A stretch of 64,000 nt of DNA from Halicephalobus mephisto (taxonomy: Eukaryota; Nematoda; Chromadorea; Rhabditida; Panagrolaimidae). Below the pieces are notes generated by a model. The model had not been told where the DNA came from. It saw only the letters and a program-made list of their open reading frames with translations, and did no database searches. The DNA is taken from positions 88,758 to 152,757 of the forward strand of contig SWDT01000125.1 of NCBI GenBank assembly GCA_009193035.1, in the 5' to 3' direction. A program made the position numbers and the translations under genes. This document shows, piece by piece, positions 24,915 through 37,335 of this stretch. Numbering within the stretch: position 1 is the stretch's first letter; each line of letters starts with the position of its first letter.

Positions 24915-27900
24915 TCAAATACGCCAATTTCTCCGAGGATATGACTTGTCGCTTTTGTTGATGACACGGACATCCTCTTCATCTCGTTTTGAAGAACCAC
25001 TGGATACCGTTCTTTTGTCCTGAAATCGGATTTTTATCAAAATAAAAAATAAGTGTTTTTTCAAAGGTATCTGAAAACAAATCCGAATTTTAAATTTCAA
25101 ATATTTTCAATTATTTCAAAAAAATGAAAAATGGAGATTTTTCGAAATTTCGGAGATTCTAGAATCCTCCGTGAAATTTTGGAATATTCTGAAGCCTTCT
25201 ATCGGATTCAGGAAGACTCCAGAAGTTTCCATAAAGTTTTCAAAAATTGAAGTCCTAATATTAAATTCTAGAATCTTCTGCGAAATAATTTATAAAGTTA
25301 ATTTATAATTTACATTTTCGTTTTTCTCTTCCGAAAGAACATCATCTTCGTCGTCTTCTTCAAGAACGAGATCATCATCAAATTCTGATTCTGAATCTGA
25401 GGATTCTTCTTTCACTAAAAATTAACAGTTAAAAAATCCCTTATATATTGAGATTACCTATAATTCCGAGTTTCTGACCCAGCCATCTGGCCTTCTGGAC
25501 GACGTCATCCTGCATCAGTTTGAAACACATGGCAATCAAGGCCATTCCGAAAAGCAAATACAAAGCACAAACAATTAATTTTTCCTGAGAGCCTTCGTCC
25601 AAACTCTGACCAGGCACAATATCGCCAAAACCGATAGTAGACAAAGTAATGAAGGAATAATAAGCACCATCAAATAAATTCCAGTCTTCCCAAACAGCGA
25701 ATAAGATTGCCCCTCCGGCAATGAACAAAATAACAGTAATAATGCCGACGGAAACGGGCATTTTCTCACGTCTGTAGCTTCCTCCTGCTCTTCTCAGTGA
25801 TCGGATCGAGAGTTCGTCAGATCGATCACTTCGGTAACTTCTGCAATCTTCTCGGATTTTTCGAGATAAAGACGAATCCATCGAAGGCTGTTTCGGAACG
25901 AAAACTTGATGATGACTAGGTATATGATGCTGGGGTGTCGGGGGTTCGGTTTGAGAAACTCCTGGATGTAAAATCCTTCTATGTTTTTCATCAGTATATT
26001 CATCTTCATCCCAGAGATCTATTTCGTGATCTCTTCTGATTTCGTCTTTCTCATTGTCACTTACAGTAATTTGAGGTAATCGTTGATCAAGCTCGTGATA
26101 TCGACCTCTGAAAAGAATTATTTTTAATCAAAATATTGTAAAATAAAAAAATAAATAAAAAATATAAATTGATTCTCGTGGCGAATCGTCAGAATTACCG
26201 TTTCCTTTGTTCAAATAAAATCTTGAAGTTCTGCGCAGGAATTCAAAAAATACAAAATAATTGTATTATTGTAAAAATTAAAATTGTTTACAAAATTGTT
26301 TTTATATTTCTAGATTTAAAAAATTTTTAGAATATTTATAAAAAATAAGAAAACAGAACTACTGAATTTGAATAAAGAATTCTCAAAATTACTATTTTTC
26401 TTATTTTTGCTATTTTCTAGTTCTGAAAATTTAAGATTTAAAAAAACCATAATATTGTAATTTAATGAATAAAACAGACCCTTCTATAGTAGTTTCATCA
26501 AATGGAGAGGATTTTTTGAATTTTCTTCCTTTCGATTTGGAACTCCCGGGTTGACCGTGGAAAAATGGAACATTGCCAGATCCGATCGACTTCATTTCAA
26601 TAATGGCACTTCTTTCGTCTTCATTGTGGTTCAGATACCGGACAGGTAATCCTCCTTTGGCATAAAGATCTGCATCTCGTCGCGGACAACATTTGCTGAT
26701 TGTGCAAAGTCTTTTTTTCTTTTCAGAAGTCGTCAAGTACCTTTGACTCTCGTTATCACCGAAAGATGAGATTCCTGATTCATGCAGAGTTCTGTGATTG
26801 ATGTGATTAGTATTGGACTTCAGAACAACATCGCTAGAAGTCGATCTGACTTGACTACTTTTTCTTTTTCCTGGAAGAGACTGAGTGTCGTATTTTTGTT
26901 GTTCATTTCTGGTGAAACTTCGAAGACTTCTGACGCTCTTGGTGTCACTCATTGGAGGGTACTTCATCGACATCCCCCTCCTCGTCAAACTCGCATGTCT
27001 TCTGACCGCACCGTATCTCTGGTTCGATCGGGCAGACTGAGCTCTTCTGATTACAGGAGCGTTCGGATGGAACCGGAAACTAAGGGCTGCCCTTCGAATC
27101 CGTCTTCTTTTCTGCTGCCATCGGCAATATGCACAACAAACCTTGAAATAAACAAAAGTAAAGATTTGAGCGAGACTTTCAGCAATATTAGCGAGACATA
27201 GAAGCATCAACGGTATCCCGAATGTAGCATAAATAATCGTCATTCCTCGTCCGAGAGGAGTTTTCGGACAAATATGGCCATATCCAATAGTCGTAAAAAC
27301 CGTTATTGAATACAGTAATGCGCCCGAGAACGTCCACTGATAAGTCGGATGTAAGTCGTCCTTTTCATCATATCCTAAAAAAATAAAAAATGAATAATAA
27401 AATCATATATTATGTGTCAAAAAACAATATTCTTACGAAATTATTTCAACCAGAATCTTTAAACTTTTCTAAAAATAATTTCTAGAATTTTAAAAGATAG
27501 TTTTAGAATCCTATTGAATTCTGGAATGTTTAGAAATTTAAATTAAATTCTGGTACGTTTCTGTAAAATTCTTGGGAATTATAGAAACTTCTACAAAAGT
27601 ACAGACTTTCAGAGTCCTCTATAAAATTCAAAAACATAAAAATTTCCAAGATATAATAAAAAAACTCCAGAATTTTCTATAAAATTTCCCAATTTCAAAA
27701 CCTTCTACCAACTTATAATTCAATAAATAATGAAAATACCTTCGAAATTGACAGCTGTGACTAATTGGTGTTCATAAATTTTGAGTAATCTGTTAGCTTC
27801 GGCTCTTACTTCGTTTTCTTCGATTAGATCACTTTGATCTATGAAATTGTACAATTGCTCCACAACATTCCAAGTATCGTTTATAATATGTCCTTGGAAT

Positions 27901-28106
27901 TTGAGTTCTTCTGGATATTCGAGAGCTCTGAACATGAAAGCCCCCATGACGGCGTACAAGGCCACCAGAGCACATAATCCGACGTGACTGATGGTAAAAC
28001 CAAGGAGCTAAAGATTAAGATTAATATTGATATGCAAAAAGTGAAAATTTACGTTTTTGGAGACGATTGAAGCCCTCAAACAAAAAGAACGGATTTCATC
28101 ACGCAT
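24915..28106 (-). CDS. Two-pore-domain potassium channel (TWK/K2P), gene A
   Basis: Exons 28106-28053, 28007-27740, 27374-26480, 26107-25458, 25414-25314 and 25019-24915 give 690 aa. Domain order is: short N terminus, first membrane segment ([19 protein letters not shown]), extracellular cap, first pore loop TTIGYGH (about 135-141), second segment, a very long intracellular loop of about 350 Arg/Ser-rich residues, third segment, second pore loop STIGFGD (about 563), fourth segment, and an acidic tail. Two pore loops per chain is the K2P definition; such channels set resting membrane potential. The long loop between segments 2 and 3 is unusual for K2Ps, which normally have a short one there. 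Three introns are 42-45 bp. The exact TWK paralogue cannot be named. Confidence 0.9.
26165..26255. repeat. Dispersed intronic repeat, family A copy 3
   Basis: Within the K2P-A intron 26108-26479: GGCGAATCGTCAGAATTACC, then TGCGCAGGAATTCAAAAAAT about 50 bp later. All three copies lie in introns of minus-strand genes, in the same orientation. Confidence 0.6.
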
Positions 28107-28545
28107 TTTCAAAGTCAACGAAGAGACAAAGTTAACTTGTATCAGCTTTGTTCATTCCAGAGCTCATGCCTTTCGGGAAGAGCCGCCAAAAGTCAATACA
28201 TCCACCCGATGCTGGGAAATGTAATGGGGTCCGGAAAGATGGCAGAATTTGGACGGATTTCGGAAAACATTTGAACAAATGCAAGTCCCGCTTGACAGAT
28301 ATATTTCCGACAGCATCCTTCACAAGAATAAAAATGTTTTTCCAAGTTTTTCAAGTACATTGTTTCAATTTCAATAAATTAAAAATTGACAAAGTTTTGA
28401 TTGAAATATTTATTCAAAATCAAGCAAAAACGATATTTCTAAGGCTGTATCAGCATTTTGAACACTCACGGGTACAGGAGGTTTCGAAACGGGTAGTGAT
28501 TTCAGATGTCATTGAATCGATATGATTGGATTTGAAGAAAGAAAA
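28107..28545. other. Gap between tandem K2P genes
   Basis: Only 439 bp separates the start of gene A from the stop of gene B. It has moderate GC near 28130-28330 and could hold the gene-A promoter or an intercistronic region. I see no coding exon. Confidence 0.5.
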
Positions 28546-31500
28546 TCACAAGTAGGCAGGTTGTTCAGGTCTGAGTGCCGCTAGCCTACGGAGATATTCG
28601 TTGTCTCGGTAAAAATCCGATTGGAAACTGTTGTGCCTGATGGTGCTCATTCCAGAACTCGTCTCGTCAATGAACCGAAGTTTCATCAGAAGTTCGTGGG
28701 GCTCGAATGGTCGGTCTCTAAGCTCATTGTCGAGGAAATCTCGAACATCATTCCATGTAACCTAAATAACCACATAATAACGAAAATTAGATTTGGGAAT
28801 TGTTGTGAAATTGTCTCGACAAATTCCCAAAAGGTTTAAAAATTTCCATAATTCTTGAATTCGAATAATTTTAGAAGTTCTATAGGATTTTAAATATTTT
28901 AAAAAATTGTGGAAATTTCAATGACGTTTTTGAAGAATTCAAAACTTTTCGATGGATTCTACAAGCTTGAAGGTTTTTGAAAATTTTAAAAAATTTCTAA
29001 AATTCTTGAAAACTCCAAAATTTTTCATTGATTTTCGAGTTTCATAAAACTCCAGTAAGTTCTGAGAACTTTCAAAAAATACTCAAAAATTTCAAATCCT
29101 TTGTAAAATTACGACGTTAAATTGCTCCAAAAATGAGGAAATACTCACTTTTCCGCCTTTCTTCTTCCTCATGGCCCCCAGCAAAGCTACGATTTCTTTC
29201 AATTCCTCACTCATACCAAGGAATCTCTTTGCTCTGCCAAAGTAGTGGATTCTTGTAAAGTAAGCCTTCAGATGAGTCGACGCTAGATCGACACACATGG
29301 TGACGACAGCAAGTCCTAAGATGGAATGTAATTATTAAAATACAGTACTTGTAGAAACATACCAACAATGACGAACGCCACGATTAAGGCTAGGAATATG
29401 TAGTTGGTGACTACAATGTCCCCCAATCCAACCGTAACAATGAGGTTAAATCCAAAATGGAAAGCGTGGATGAAAGACCAGTTCCGCTCCCAATTGATAA
29501 ACATTGCAGAGCCCATGGAGCAATAAAGGCATATGCATGAAACATAGGCACCAATTGGAAACCACAATTTGTCTTCTGTTCCGTCAATACCCATAAATTC
29601 ATCAATTTGACCATTGGTGGACTGCATTGATTTCCGACGGGAATATTTTTTTCGACAAAATGTATGTAAACAAAATTCCTGAAAAGTGCTTGTAAAATAA
29701 ATTAAACCAAGTTACAGTATACCTTCAATTTCCTTTTGAAAATAGCCCATTGATTGACGGATTTGAGCAGAGTCTCAGAAAGAAATTTTCCGATGTCAGC
29801 GGCCGTTATGAACATCAATGGGATGCCGATCAGGGCGAAAATGACCGAAAATATTTTGCCAAAATCTGTATCAACGGAGACTTCGCCATATCCACAAGTC
29901 GTGAGTACAGTAAGAACATACAGAAGTGCAGTAGGAAAAGTCCACTTATTGTGCATGTTATCTGCATTTCCCGGATCTCTGAGTTCTTTTCTGATCGGCC
30001 TACGGTCGTCGACTGTTTCCGATATCCTCAACATGTATTCCCTAAAGTAAGTAATTCAATTATTTTAAGGCAGAAATCGACATACTGGAATCTTTCTGTC
30101 CATTCATTGTGATGGACAATTCGAACTCCGGTTTGAGCGTCGTTCAGAATCTGCCAACTGTCGGCCGTGAAATTCCTCATCAGATTCGTCACACGAACCA
30201 ATTTTCGTGATCTAAATTAATTTTTCTATTTGGTTATTGCAGGACTTTAGTTACCTCGCCATGAGCTCTGTTCTCGTCTCTAGTAACATCAATATCCATG
30301 CTCCAAAACACAAATACCCAATGAGCACTGATACCAGAATAATATGAGGAATTAAGATCTTGATGTACTGAAATGTTATTTTTCATTAACTTTAATCTCG
30401 TTATCTCCGAAAAAACCACTGGTAATCATGTTACTTTGAGAGAAAACCTTGGTTTGATCATTTGAATTGTTTTAGTTTGATTAATCAGACTATTACAAAA
30501 ATTAGAAATCTTCATTTCCAAGAAGTTACTTTGAAAGCAATTTTCGAGATTTGTTAGAAACTTCCAAAACTAGTAGCTTTAGTAGTTTTTGAAAATTTTC
30601 ACTGGATTCTGAAAGATTCTAAGAGAATCCACCAGATTCCGAACTTTTTTATACTATTCTGGAAGTTTTCATAGAATCCTAGAATATTTTGAGAATTTCC
30701 CTGAGATTATGGAAACCTTCAAAATTTCATAAACTTCTCGGAGAATTTAGAGGTTTTCATAGGATTCTGGAAATTTTCACAGAATTTCGACCTACGGAAA
30801 CTCGGCTATAATTTGTATTGCATTTCTTGAAAAATTTGAAAAGATTTTTTTCCAAAAGTAGGGGTAAAGAATTTGATTTGTTAATACAGAATCATGTAAC
30901 TAACGTTGTTTTATAACATACATTGGATTTGATTTTTTAACTTCTAAGATCTGGGATAAAAGTCTAATATGAATAATGTTGGGATATATGTTCAAACTAC
31001 TATAATTTAACCCAAAATTAGTAGAATTAAATGGTTCTTATATCGAAAAGTAGGGAACAATTTACTTGTCATATAAATAAAGTAACATGTTCCCAATTTT
31101 GTCACAGATTTTTTTCAAATTTGATACAAAACAATTTTTAACTCAATGTTTTATACACTAAACTCAACTGAATCCTAAAGTTTTGTATATCATTCCAAAA
31201 TCTACAAAATGTCATTTAAATTATAATCCTGCTTCTATAGAATTTTGAAAGGTTTTTATTCTAAAATATTCTAGAACCTTCTGCAAAATTCCGAATGTTT
31301 CTAGAGTTTTGATTATGATTCTGGCAACTTCAAGAAGCTTCTATGAAACTCTTGAAGCTTTTGGAATCGTTCTACGAGATTCTGGAAGATTTTAAAAAAT
31401 CCCAGAATTCTGGTTGTATTGAGTTAGTCGAAAACCTCGGTCTGACCACTTGAATTGCTTCAATTACATTAAAATGGACAATGTTGCTATTATTGAATGT

Positions 31501-32711
31501 TTATGTAATTAAAATTTTGGACACAATGCCCGGAAACAAGTAAGTCCGAAACAGCGCCAAGGGTGTTATCAAAGTCTTGCAGCTGGAAAATTTGCGTTTT
31601 TGGTTAGACATGCCCGGGGCGCAGACAGCAAAAAAGATTCTGCAGTCCATGCGAGATGATGTGTCTTGAGGACCATTTACAAGCAACTTTTGGAGGACTT
31701 GTATCGAGTCAGTTTAGGCTCGCCGAAATCCGGCCAACTTGAACTCTTTTGGGAGTAACACTCTATGTCTTATAAAGTAATGTGGCCTTATGATAAAAGC
31801 ATAAAAGCATTGCAAAAACATTGAATGTCAGTTTTTAAAAACAATTGTCACTCATCGAAATGAATAACCCACTTTTATAGTTTGTTGTAAGCAACTTTTT
31901 GATTCTTTCGGTTCTACATCTTCCTTTAGTGTATCCGTAATGATCGTAGCACCATCTTCGGCATCCAGAAGCCCTACTTGAGGAGCTCCGTCCCATCTTG
32001 CTGTGACGTGATCTGGAAATTCAAAATAAAAAAGGTCGAAAATAGAACAAAGCTAAAATTATTGTCCTAATTCCTCTTTGTTCAAGTGTCCATTTTGAGG
32101 TGATTAAAACAAAGAAAATGCGACAATTAAGTGGTTGGTACCAAATATAAACAATAGATTGACTATTTCCCAAGATTTCCCGACTATTTTAAAATACCTA
32201 TGAGAATTCTTCCGTCTTCATGAATAGAAATTGTTGGACGCCTCAAAACTACAGCTTTTGGATGGAGTAAGACTCGACTATGTCTCCGAGACTCTGATCC
32301 TGGATAAAACATATCCTGAGGCGATCCTAAGGTCGGATCCCCATAGTAAAGATGCCCATGAGAAGGCAACGACGAGGCCCCCGCCGGATAATTATTGTTT
32401 ATTTGTAAATTATTGTTGGCTCCCGGAGGAATCAATGCGGGAGGAATAGGAGGAATAACAATAGCATCATCAAAACCTATTGCCCCGAGACTGGCTCTAT
32501 GGATAGTGACTGCTCCGTATTCATCCACAACCTCATCGGAAATAGGTCTTGATCGTCTTCTTCCTCTTACGGGCTCCGGATGGAACGGAGGACTTCTGGA
32601 GAGAACTTCGACAATCTGAGCTTGGACTCGACTGTCGACTTGGAGCTGCTGAGGTCCAAGAGTGGGTCTTCTGAGGGTTTCCTTTTTGGGGTTCGGGGAA
32701 TAGAAAAACAT
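28546..32711 (-). CDS. Two-pore-domain potassium channel (TWK/K2P), gene B
   Basis: With the nearest first exon, exons 32711-32198, 32012-31873, 30367-30255, 30211-30086, 30041-29723, 29678-29363, 29315-29149 and 28761-28546 give 636 aa. A roughly 220-residue cytosolic N terminus is followed by the first membrane segment (IILVSVLIGYLCFGAWILML), a cap region, pore loop 1 TTCGYGEV (about 347), pore loop 2 TVGLGDI (about 487, the GLG form common in worm TWKs), and a C terminus ending EYLRRLAALRPEQPAYL. The first exon starts MFFYSPNPKK, preceded by an acceptor at about 32798 whose exon is closed in all frames, so a 5' UTR. Other first exons starting MF lie upstream and end in the same splice phase. 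Intron 30368-31872 is rich in phased A/T runs. Confidence 0.88.
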
Positions 32712-33810
32712 GATGAATATCACAGATGAAGAAAATCTCGAATTGAGCAGCCAATCGCGGTAATCACAGTCGTGAAGTTATCTCTGCATCCAAATATAAA
32801 ATAAAATAAAAGTTAATAACTCCATGAAGAGTGTTAATGAGTGATTAGAAAGTAATAATTTGATTAAACTTTTACTGCTGTCCGAATCCTGGAGTTAAAC
32901 AACAATGGAGATCCAGAGATGTAGAGCTTTATTTTTGGTCATGAATACCGATAGGCTATAGCTCGAGAAGCTTAGTCAAGCCTTGTCCATCTGCATGTTC
33001 AGTTTTCCTCTTTACTGAAGTTGCAGTCGTGTAGAAAGCAACAACTTCTGCTGCTTCCAGTATTTTTCTTCAGACGAAGCGTTTCGTATCCATTCTTTCA
33101 TCCGTCCTCGCTTTAGATTGTCAAAAAATCGTTGCTACATAGCATAAAATATGCTGAATGGGCGGGGGCACTGCGCCCATTTCGGCCTTACTGTTCGTTT
33201 GGAATGACTGTCCATAGGGGCCGCCCTCGGGCTATCGTGAGTCAAGAGAGGCAAGAAGCCATTGAATTCCATGATGAGGAATGACATGGATTTATATGAG
33301 GAAGCGCCAGAAATCAATTCTATATAATTCGACGATTAAAGTCGTTAAAAATTGTAACTTTTGACTTATTTAATTAGTTTTTGCCTAAAGTCCGAAAGGG
33401 AAATTAATTCTTTGGGGAATTTAATTGACAATTTAAAGATGTTTTTCAATTTCCTAAACCTATCGAGACATGGACCTTGAGGAAATTAATTAATGGAGAT
33501 TTGAAGTATTTCAAGTACTGTGGATTACCACGGTAAATAGACGAGAGTAAAGTGGCATCCAGGACCGTGCCAACGCTGTCAAGTCGACTTCGAGTGGTGG
33601 AAATACTCGTCAAGTACTTAAATGGAACACTCGGAGTGCTAATGGAGATGATTCTCATACTTCTACGTCGCATTCTTAAACAAGGAAATCCGCAAATACT
33701 ACGAATTCAGAAAACTACGACTGAAGGATTTTTGTTTCATATTTTATGGAGTATAACAAAAATTTCGACCATAAAGTCATAAAAAACAAGATTGAATCAA
33801 AAAGCCTTAC

Positions 33811-34057
33811 TTAATGATTTGGAATTTTTGTGATGAATTCCAGCAGTCGTTCGGATTAATCCGGCTGCACTAAATAAAGCCACAGCGGGGCTGAATCTTT
33901 CATCCCGAAAAGCTTGGGAATAGATCATGACAGAAGTTTCTGTTACCAAGGGATCTGGTGGAGGTTTATCCTTGACAGGTGAAGGAGAGCGTGAGACTTT
34001 AGGCTTATAACTAGGATCAGAAAACTTCTTTTTAAAAATACGTGAACGATAAAACAT
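33811..34057 (-). CDS. Candidate alternative first exon of K2P-B (b)
   Basis: An ATG at 34057 opens MFYRSRIFKKKFSDPSYKPK, a basic and Pro/Ser-rich N terminus. The frame runs 82 codons to a donor A|GTAAGG in phase 1. The next K2P-B exon (from 32012) needs exactly phase 1, so the exon can replace 32198-32711. It contains PAVALFSAAGLIRTTAGIHH, which resembles part of the segment at 40.85 kb. Read-through past the donor hits a stop within four codons. Confidence 0.5.
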
Positions 34058-34616
34058 TGTAGTAAAAGTTGTATTTTGAGAAATTTAAAGAAAAAACAGC
34101 AACAATTCTAGTTGTTCCGTCAACCTGCCCGAATTTCCTGACCATTATTGTTGAATTGGGACTAATTGCCTTTCAAAAAAGAAGCTAGGAAGTCAAATCC
34201 GGCAAAAATTGGTCCAATTGAAGTCAATAGAAGCAACGTGACAAGATACACCTCTTTAATATCAAGCTAATGGTGGAAATAAGTATATTTTAAAGCTCAA
34301 AGATGGGTTGTCGTTTTGGGAATACAGGCATAAATTCAGAATGTGACATGCGACCCTCGTTTTAGTCTTCCGGGTGTTATATAAATAATTAAGTTGAAAG
34401 AGACGGAATTCGATTTTATTGTTTGGACCCAAGACAAAAGTAGACCAAAACAAAAACAAAGTTGCAGGAATTATAGTCTAGCCACCAACTGGGATGAGAA
34501 AACGGATAATTGGAAGAATAAAAAAGCTCAGCCCTTCGGAAAAAATTAAAATTCCGACTTTTGGTACTATATTGCTCTTGATTAGCATATCGACAAAGTA
34601 AAGTTTCGGAACTAAC

Positions 34617-34872
34617 CATCCTTAACTGTGCTAGTGGAATCCTCAGATCCAGTAGTGGGACTCTTTGGAACCTTTTTCGTTGGAGTAGACGGAGAACCCG
34701 GCGAAGGAGGCAATCGTAGGGGTCTCTGGATGTCCCTGGAGAGGACAATGTTACTCGTGAGTCCAGCTGCTTGTTGTGCTCTTCGTTGTTCCGCAGCACT
34801 CAAAAGCACATTGAAAGCATCTGATTCTCCATGTAATAACGCCCACTCGTTCCAGAAACGACGTAAAAACAT
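34617..34872 (-). CDS. Candidate alternative first exon of K2P-B (c)
   Basis: An ATG at 34872 starts MFLRRFWNEWALLHGESDAF. The exon continues through a Pro/Ser/Thr-rich tail (LPPSPGSPSTPTKKVPKSPT) for 85 codons to donor G|GTTAGT, again phase 1 and therefore joinable to the K2P-B exon at 32012. An acceptor just upstream (near 34882) leaves open that it is an internal exon following the coding piece at 36.7 kb. Confidence 0.5.
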
Positions 34873-36672
34873 CTCCACCAGCTACATCCACATACCATAA
34901 ATGCCGATCTTAAACACGGAATGAAACGAATACTAGTATCATTTTCACGGCTTTAGAGTTGGCAATAAATGATTCACATGGACAAAAGGAAGTAACAATG
35001 AGTGTAGTTTTTATGCATTCTTGACAAAGATTTCAAGTAACTCTTGAAGTCGCTGGATTCATGAACCGGAAACGAGTTCTGAGATGTAAAGGCACTTGGA
35101 GAAAAATGAAAAAGCTGACGCTATCAGTCAACAAGGGTAAAAGTTTTCAATCTTCATGTTTTCCATTTTTAGCAATGGGATTTAGGCTTAAGCTACAAGG
35201 GAAAGTAAAATACCGCAAAGAACGATAAAAACTGGATATTTTTCGTAAATCCAAAAGCAAACAAAATAAAACAAAAATTACTAACTTGCTCTGCTGAAAT
35301 AAATCGCAAATTTCGACTTGAGTTTTTTCAACAATGTAATGTGATACGACAAAAGTTCACGATATTTAAGTTTGCAAAAAGAAAAATGAGATTGTCGACC
35401 TTAGGACATATGTATCGTTTAAAGTGGATTTTAAATGACAAAATAAAAAACAAGGTAAGCTTGCAGTAATTATTTTCGGAGGGAAAGGTGTTAAAAGTCC
35501 ACCATTATGCACAGCACATTGTCTACAGGACTAGGACTACGGCTTTGAATATTCTCCAGCTGCTGTCCTTTGTCATCAGCCGACTAGAATTTGACTTCTG
35601 GAATAAGCAGTTACTTTTTTGGTCTTTCATCTTCAACCAAAAATAACATACTTATAATAAAGCGTGACTTTAATTGAATTATGCTAATGCTAATTTAGGC
35701 CAATATTCCTTGTTAAAATTCTAAAGTAATAGACCGGACAAAATTACAGCCAAAAAGAAAGTTTTTAGTTTGAGTAATAAGCTTCAAGACGAGATTATAG
35801 ATATGATAGAATCAGACCGAAAGTCGCCTACTTCACAGTATTCACAATCGAATAACGCTCCTTGGCACTTCACGTACTGGAGCTTAACTCGACAAAAATA
35901 AACAAAAGTCAACATAGTAGATACACCAAAAAAGCAACGTAAAATCATTGTTATGAAAGTTAAAAATGTGTTGTTACGAAAGTGTCCTAGAATGAATTAC
36001 TTGAGTTTTTTAGGAAGCCCTAGAATTTGTGTTTCGAGTGTTTTTTAAAAATTATAGTATTATGACAATTAGAAATGCGCGTTTTATGGAATTGTCTTGA
36101 GACGATTCTCCTGAATTTTGGAAAATTCGTTTTAGGATTATATTGTTATAAATTAAAAATACAGTTTCCGTGAAAAAGTCTCAAAACGAATTTCTAGAAT
36201 TTTCCACAAAGTTATAAAGTTTTGGTTTCGAATATTGTGTCTATAATTACACTATTATAAACATTAAAAATGAGGTTTGTTACGAAAGTCTCTCAATACG
36301 AATTTCCAAAAATTCCCAAAACTCAATTTTAGCTGCAAGTCTCGACATTATAGTACTAAAAAAAATAATATTTTTTACAAGCTTGCCTCGATATAAATTC
36401 CCAAAATATTTTAAAGGAAATATTAGAATTTTTGGTTTTAGAAATTAGTCTTAAAAATTTCCATTGAATTCTGAAAGATACTGGGGTTCAAAATATAAAA
36501 AAATAGATAACTAATTTAATGCGAACAAATTCAAAATGTTTTTGGACATCACTGAGACATCCGCGAGAACCTTCTCCATACTAAATAAGCAGAAGAACTC
36601 TGTCAAAAACAGATGAGTGTATGTTTTGTGAGTTACTCCAAAAGTAAAACTACAATAATCGTTCCCACTAAC

Positions 36673-36797
36673 CTGCTAATCTGGAAAATGTGGGCAATGT
36701 CAGACGATATAGAGCGATCGCGAGGGCTTTCTCGTTGTCTGAACTCATCATGGTCCGGGAATGCATCTGTTCTTCCGGAATCATAGTTCGGAGCCAT
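36673..36797 (-). CDS. Coding-like first exon, possibly of K2P-B
   Basis: An ATG at 36797 begins MAPNYDSGRTDAFPDHDEF and stays open for 41 codons, ending at AG|GTTAGT (phase 2) or, with a weaker donor, three bases later in phase 0. Only the weaker donor would join the exon at 34.88 kb in frame. It is hydrophilic, with no domain. A start exon on this strand is plausible but its partner is uncertain. Confidence 0.35.
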
Positions 36798-37335
36798 GGT
36801 GAAGCCATTTTGATCCAATAATCAATGAATAATTTAATACTTTAGGTATACTCAATATACTTAGTATATCAGATATACTCAATACAACAGATATATTCAG
36901 TTCCTATGTTCCACCAGAATTACCGTGCAAAAGAGCCTGAGACTTCAGGAAACGCATGTCTCCTGCTTTACGCCGGGAAAATTCTATTCAGATGCGTTCT
37001 CACCTCAGCACGGATGAATAAACTGAAGTCTACCATTTAGGGCAGAGCCTTTTGAAAGATCAACGAATTTTTATTTTCGCCGAGTCATTCGAGGACCTAG
37101 ATTGTGGAACCGACGAAAACCTCAGGAAATGAAAGCCAGATTTGTGCTTCTATTACCCCGACAATGCATTTCGAATGACCTAGTGAGTGACAAGATTGAT
37201 ATATGCATTTAAAACTTCCACGTACTAATATAGATTTGGATTATTCATGCTTCAGTGATCGTAGCTTGTTCATTATTTTTGTTTTATAGTTATTTCCCCG
37301 GATTTTACCTAGCTTAGTGCTTTTGGATTTCCTAC

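Larger units (their letters stand above)
32712..36672. other. Upstream region of K2P-B with alternative first exons
   Basis: It contains the two candidate alternative first exons listed separately (33811-34057 and 34617-34872). 33100-33250 is GC-richer than its surroundings. 36000-36480 consists of phased A/T words. No other exon could be supported. Confidence 0.4.

Noticed and set aside
28148..28525. 125-codon plus frame between the K2P genes
   Set aside because: Phe/Lys-rich with no homology pattern; intergenic AT-rich sequence explains it.
29750..30112. Two plus frames of 98-120 codons
   Set aside because: Antisense to conserved K2P-B pore exons.
31501..31686. 61-codon minus frame in the K2P-B intron
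   Set aside because: Not in the phase needed by flanking exons and no conserved residues.
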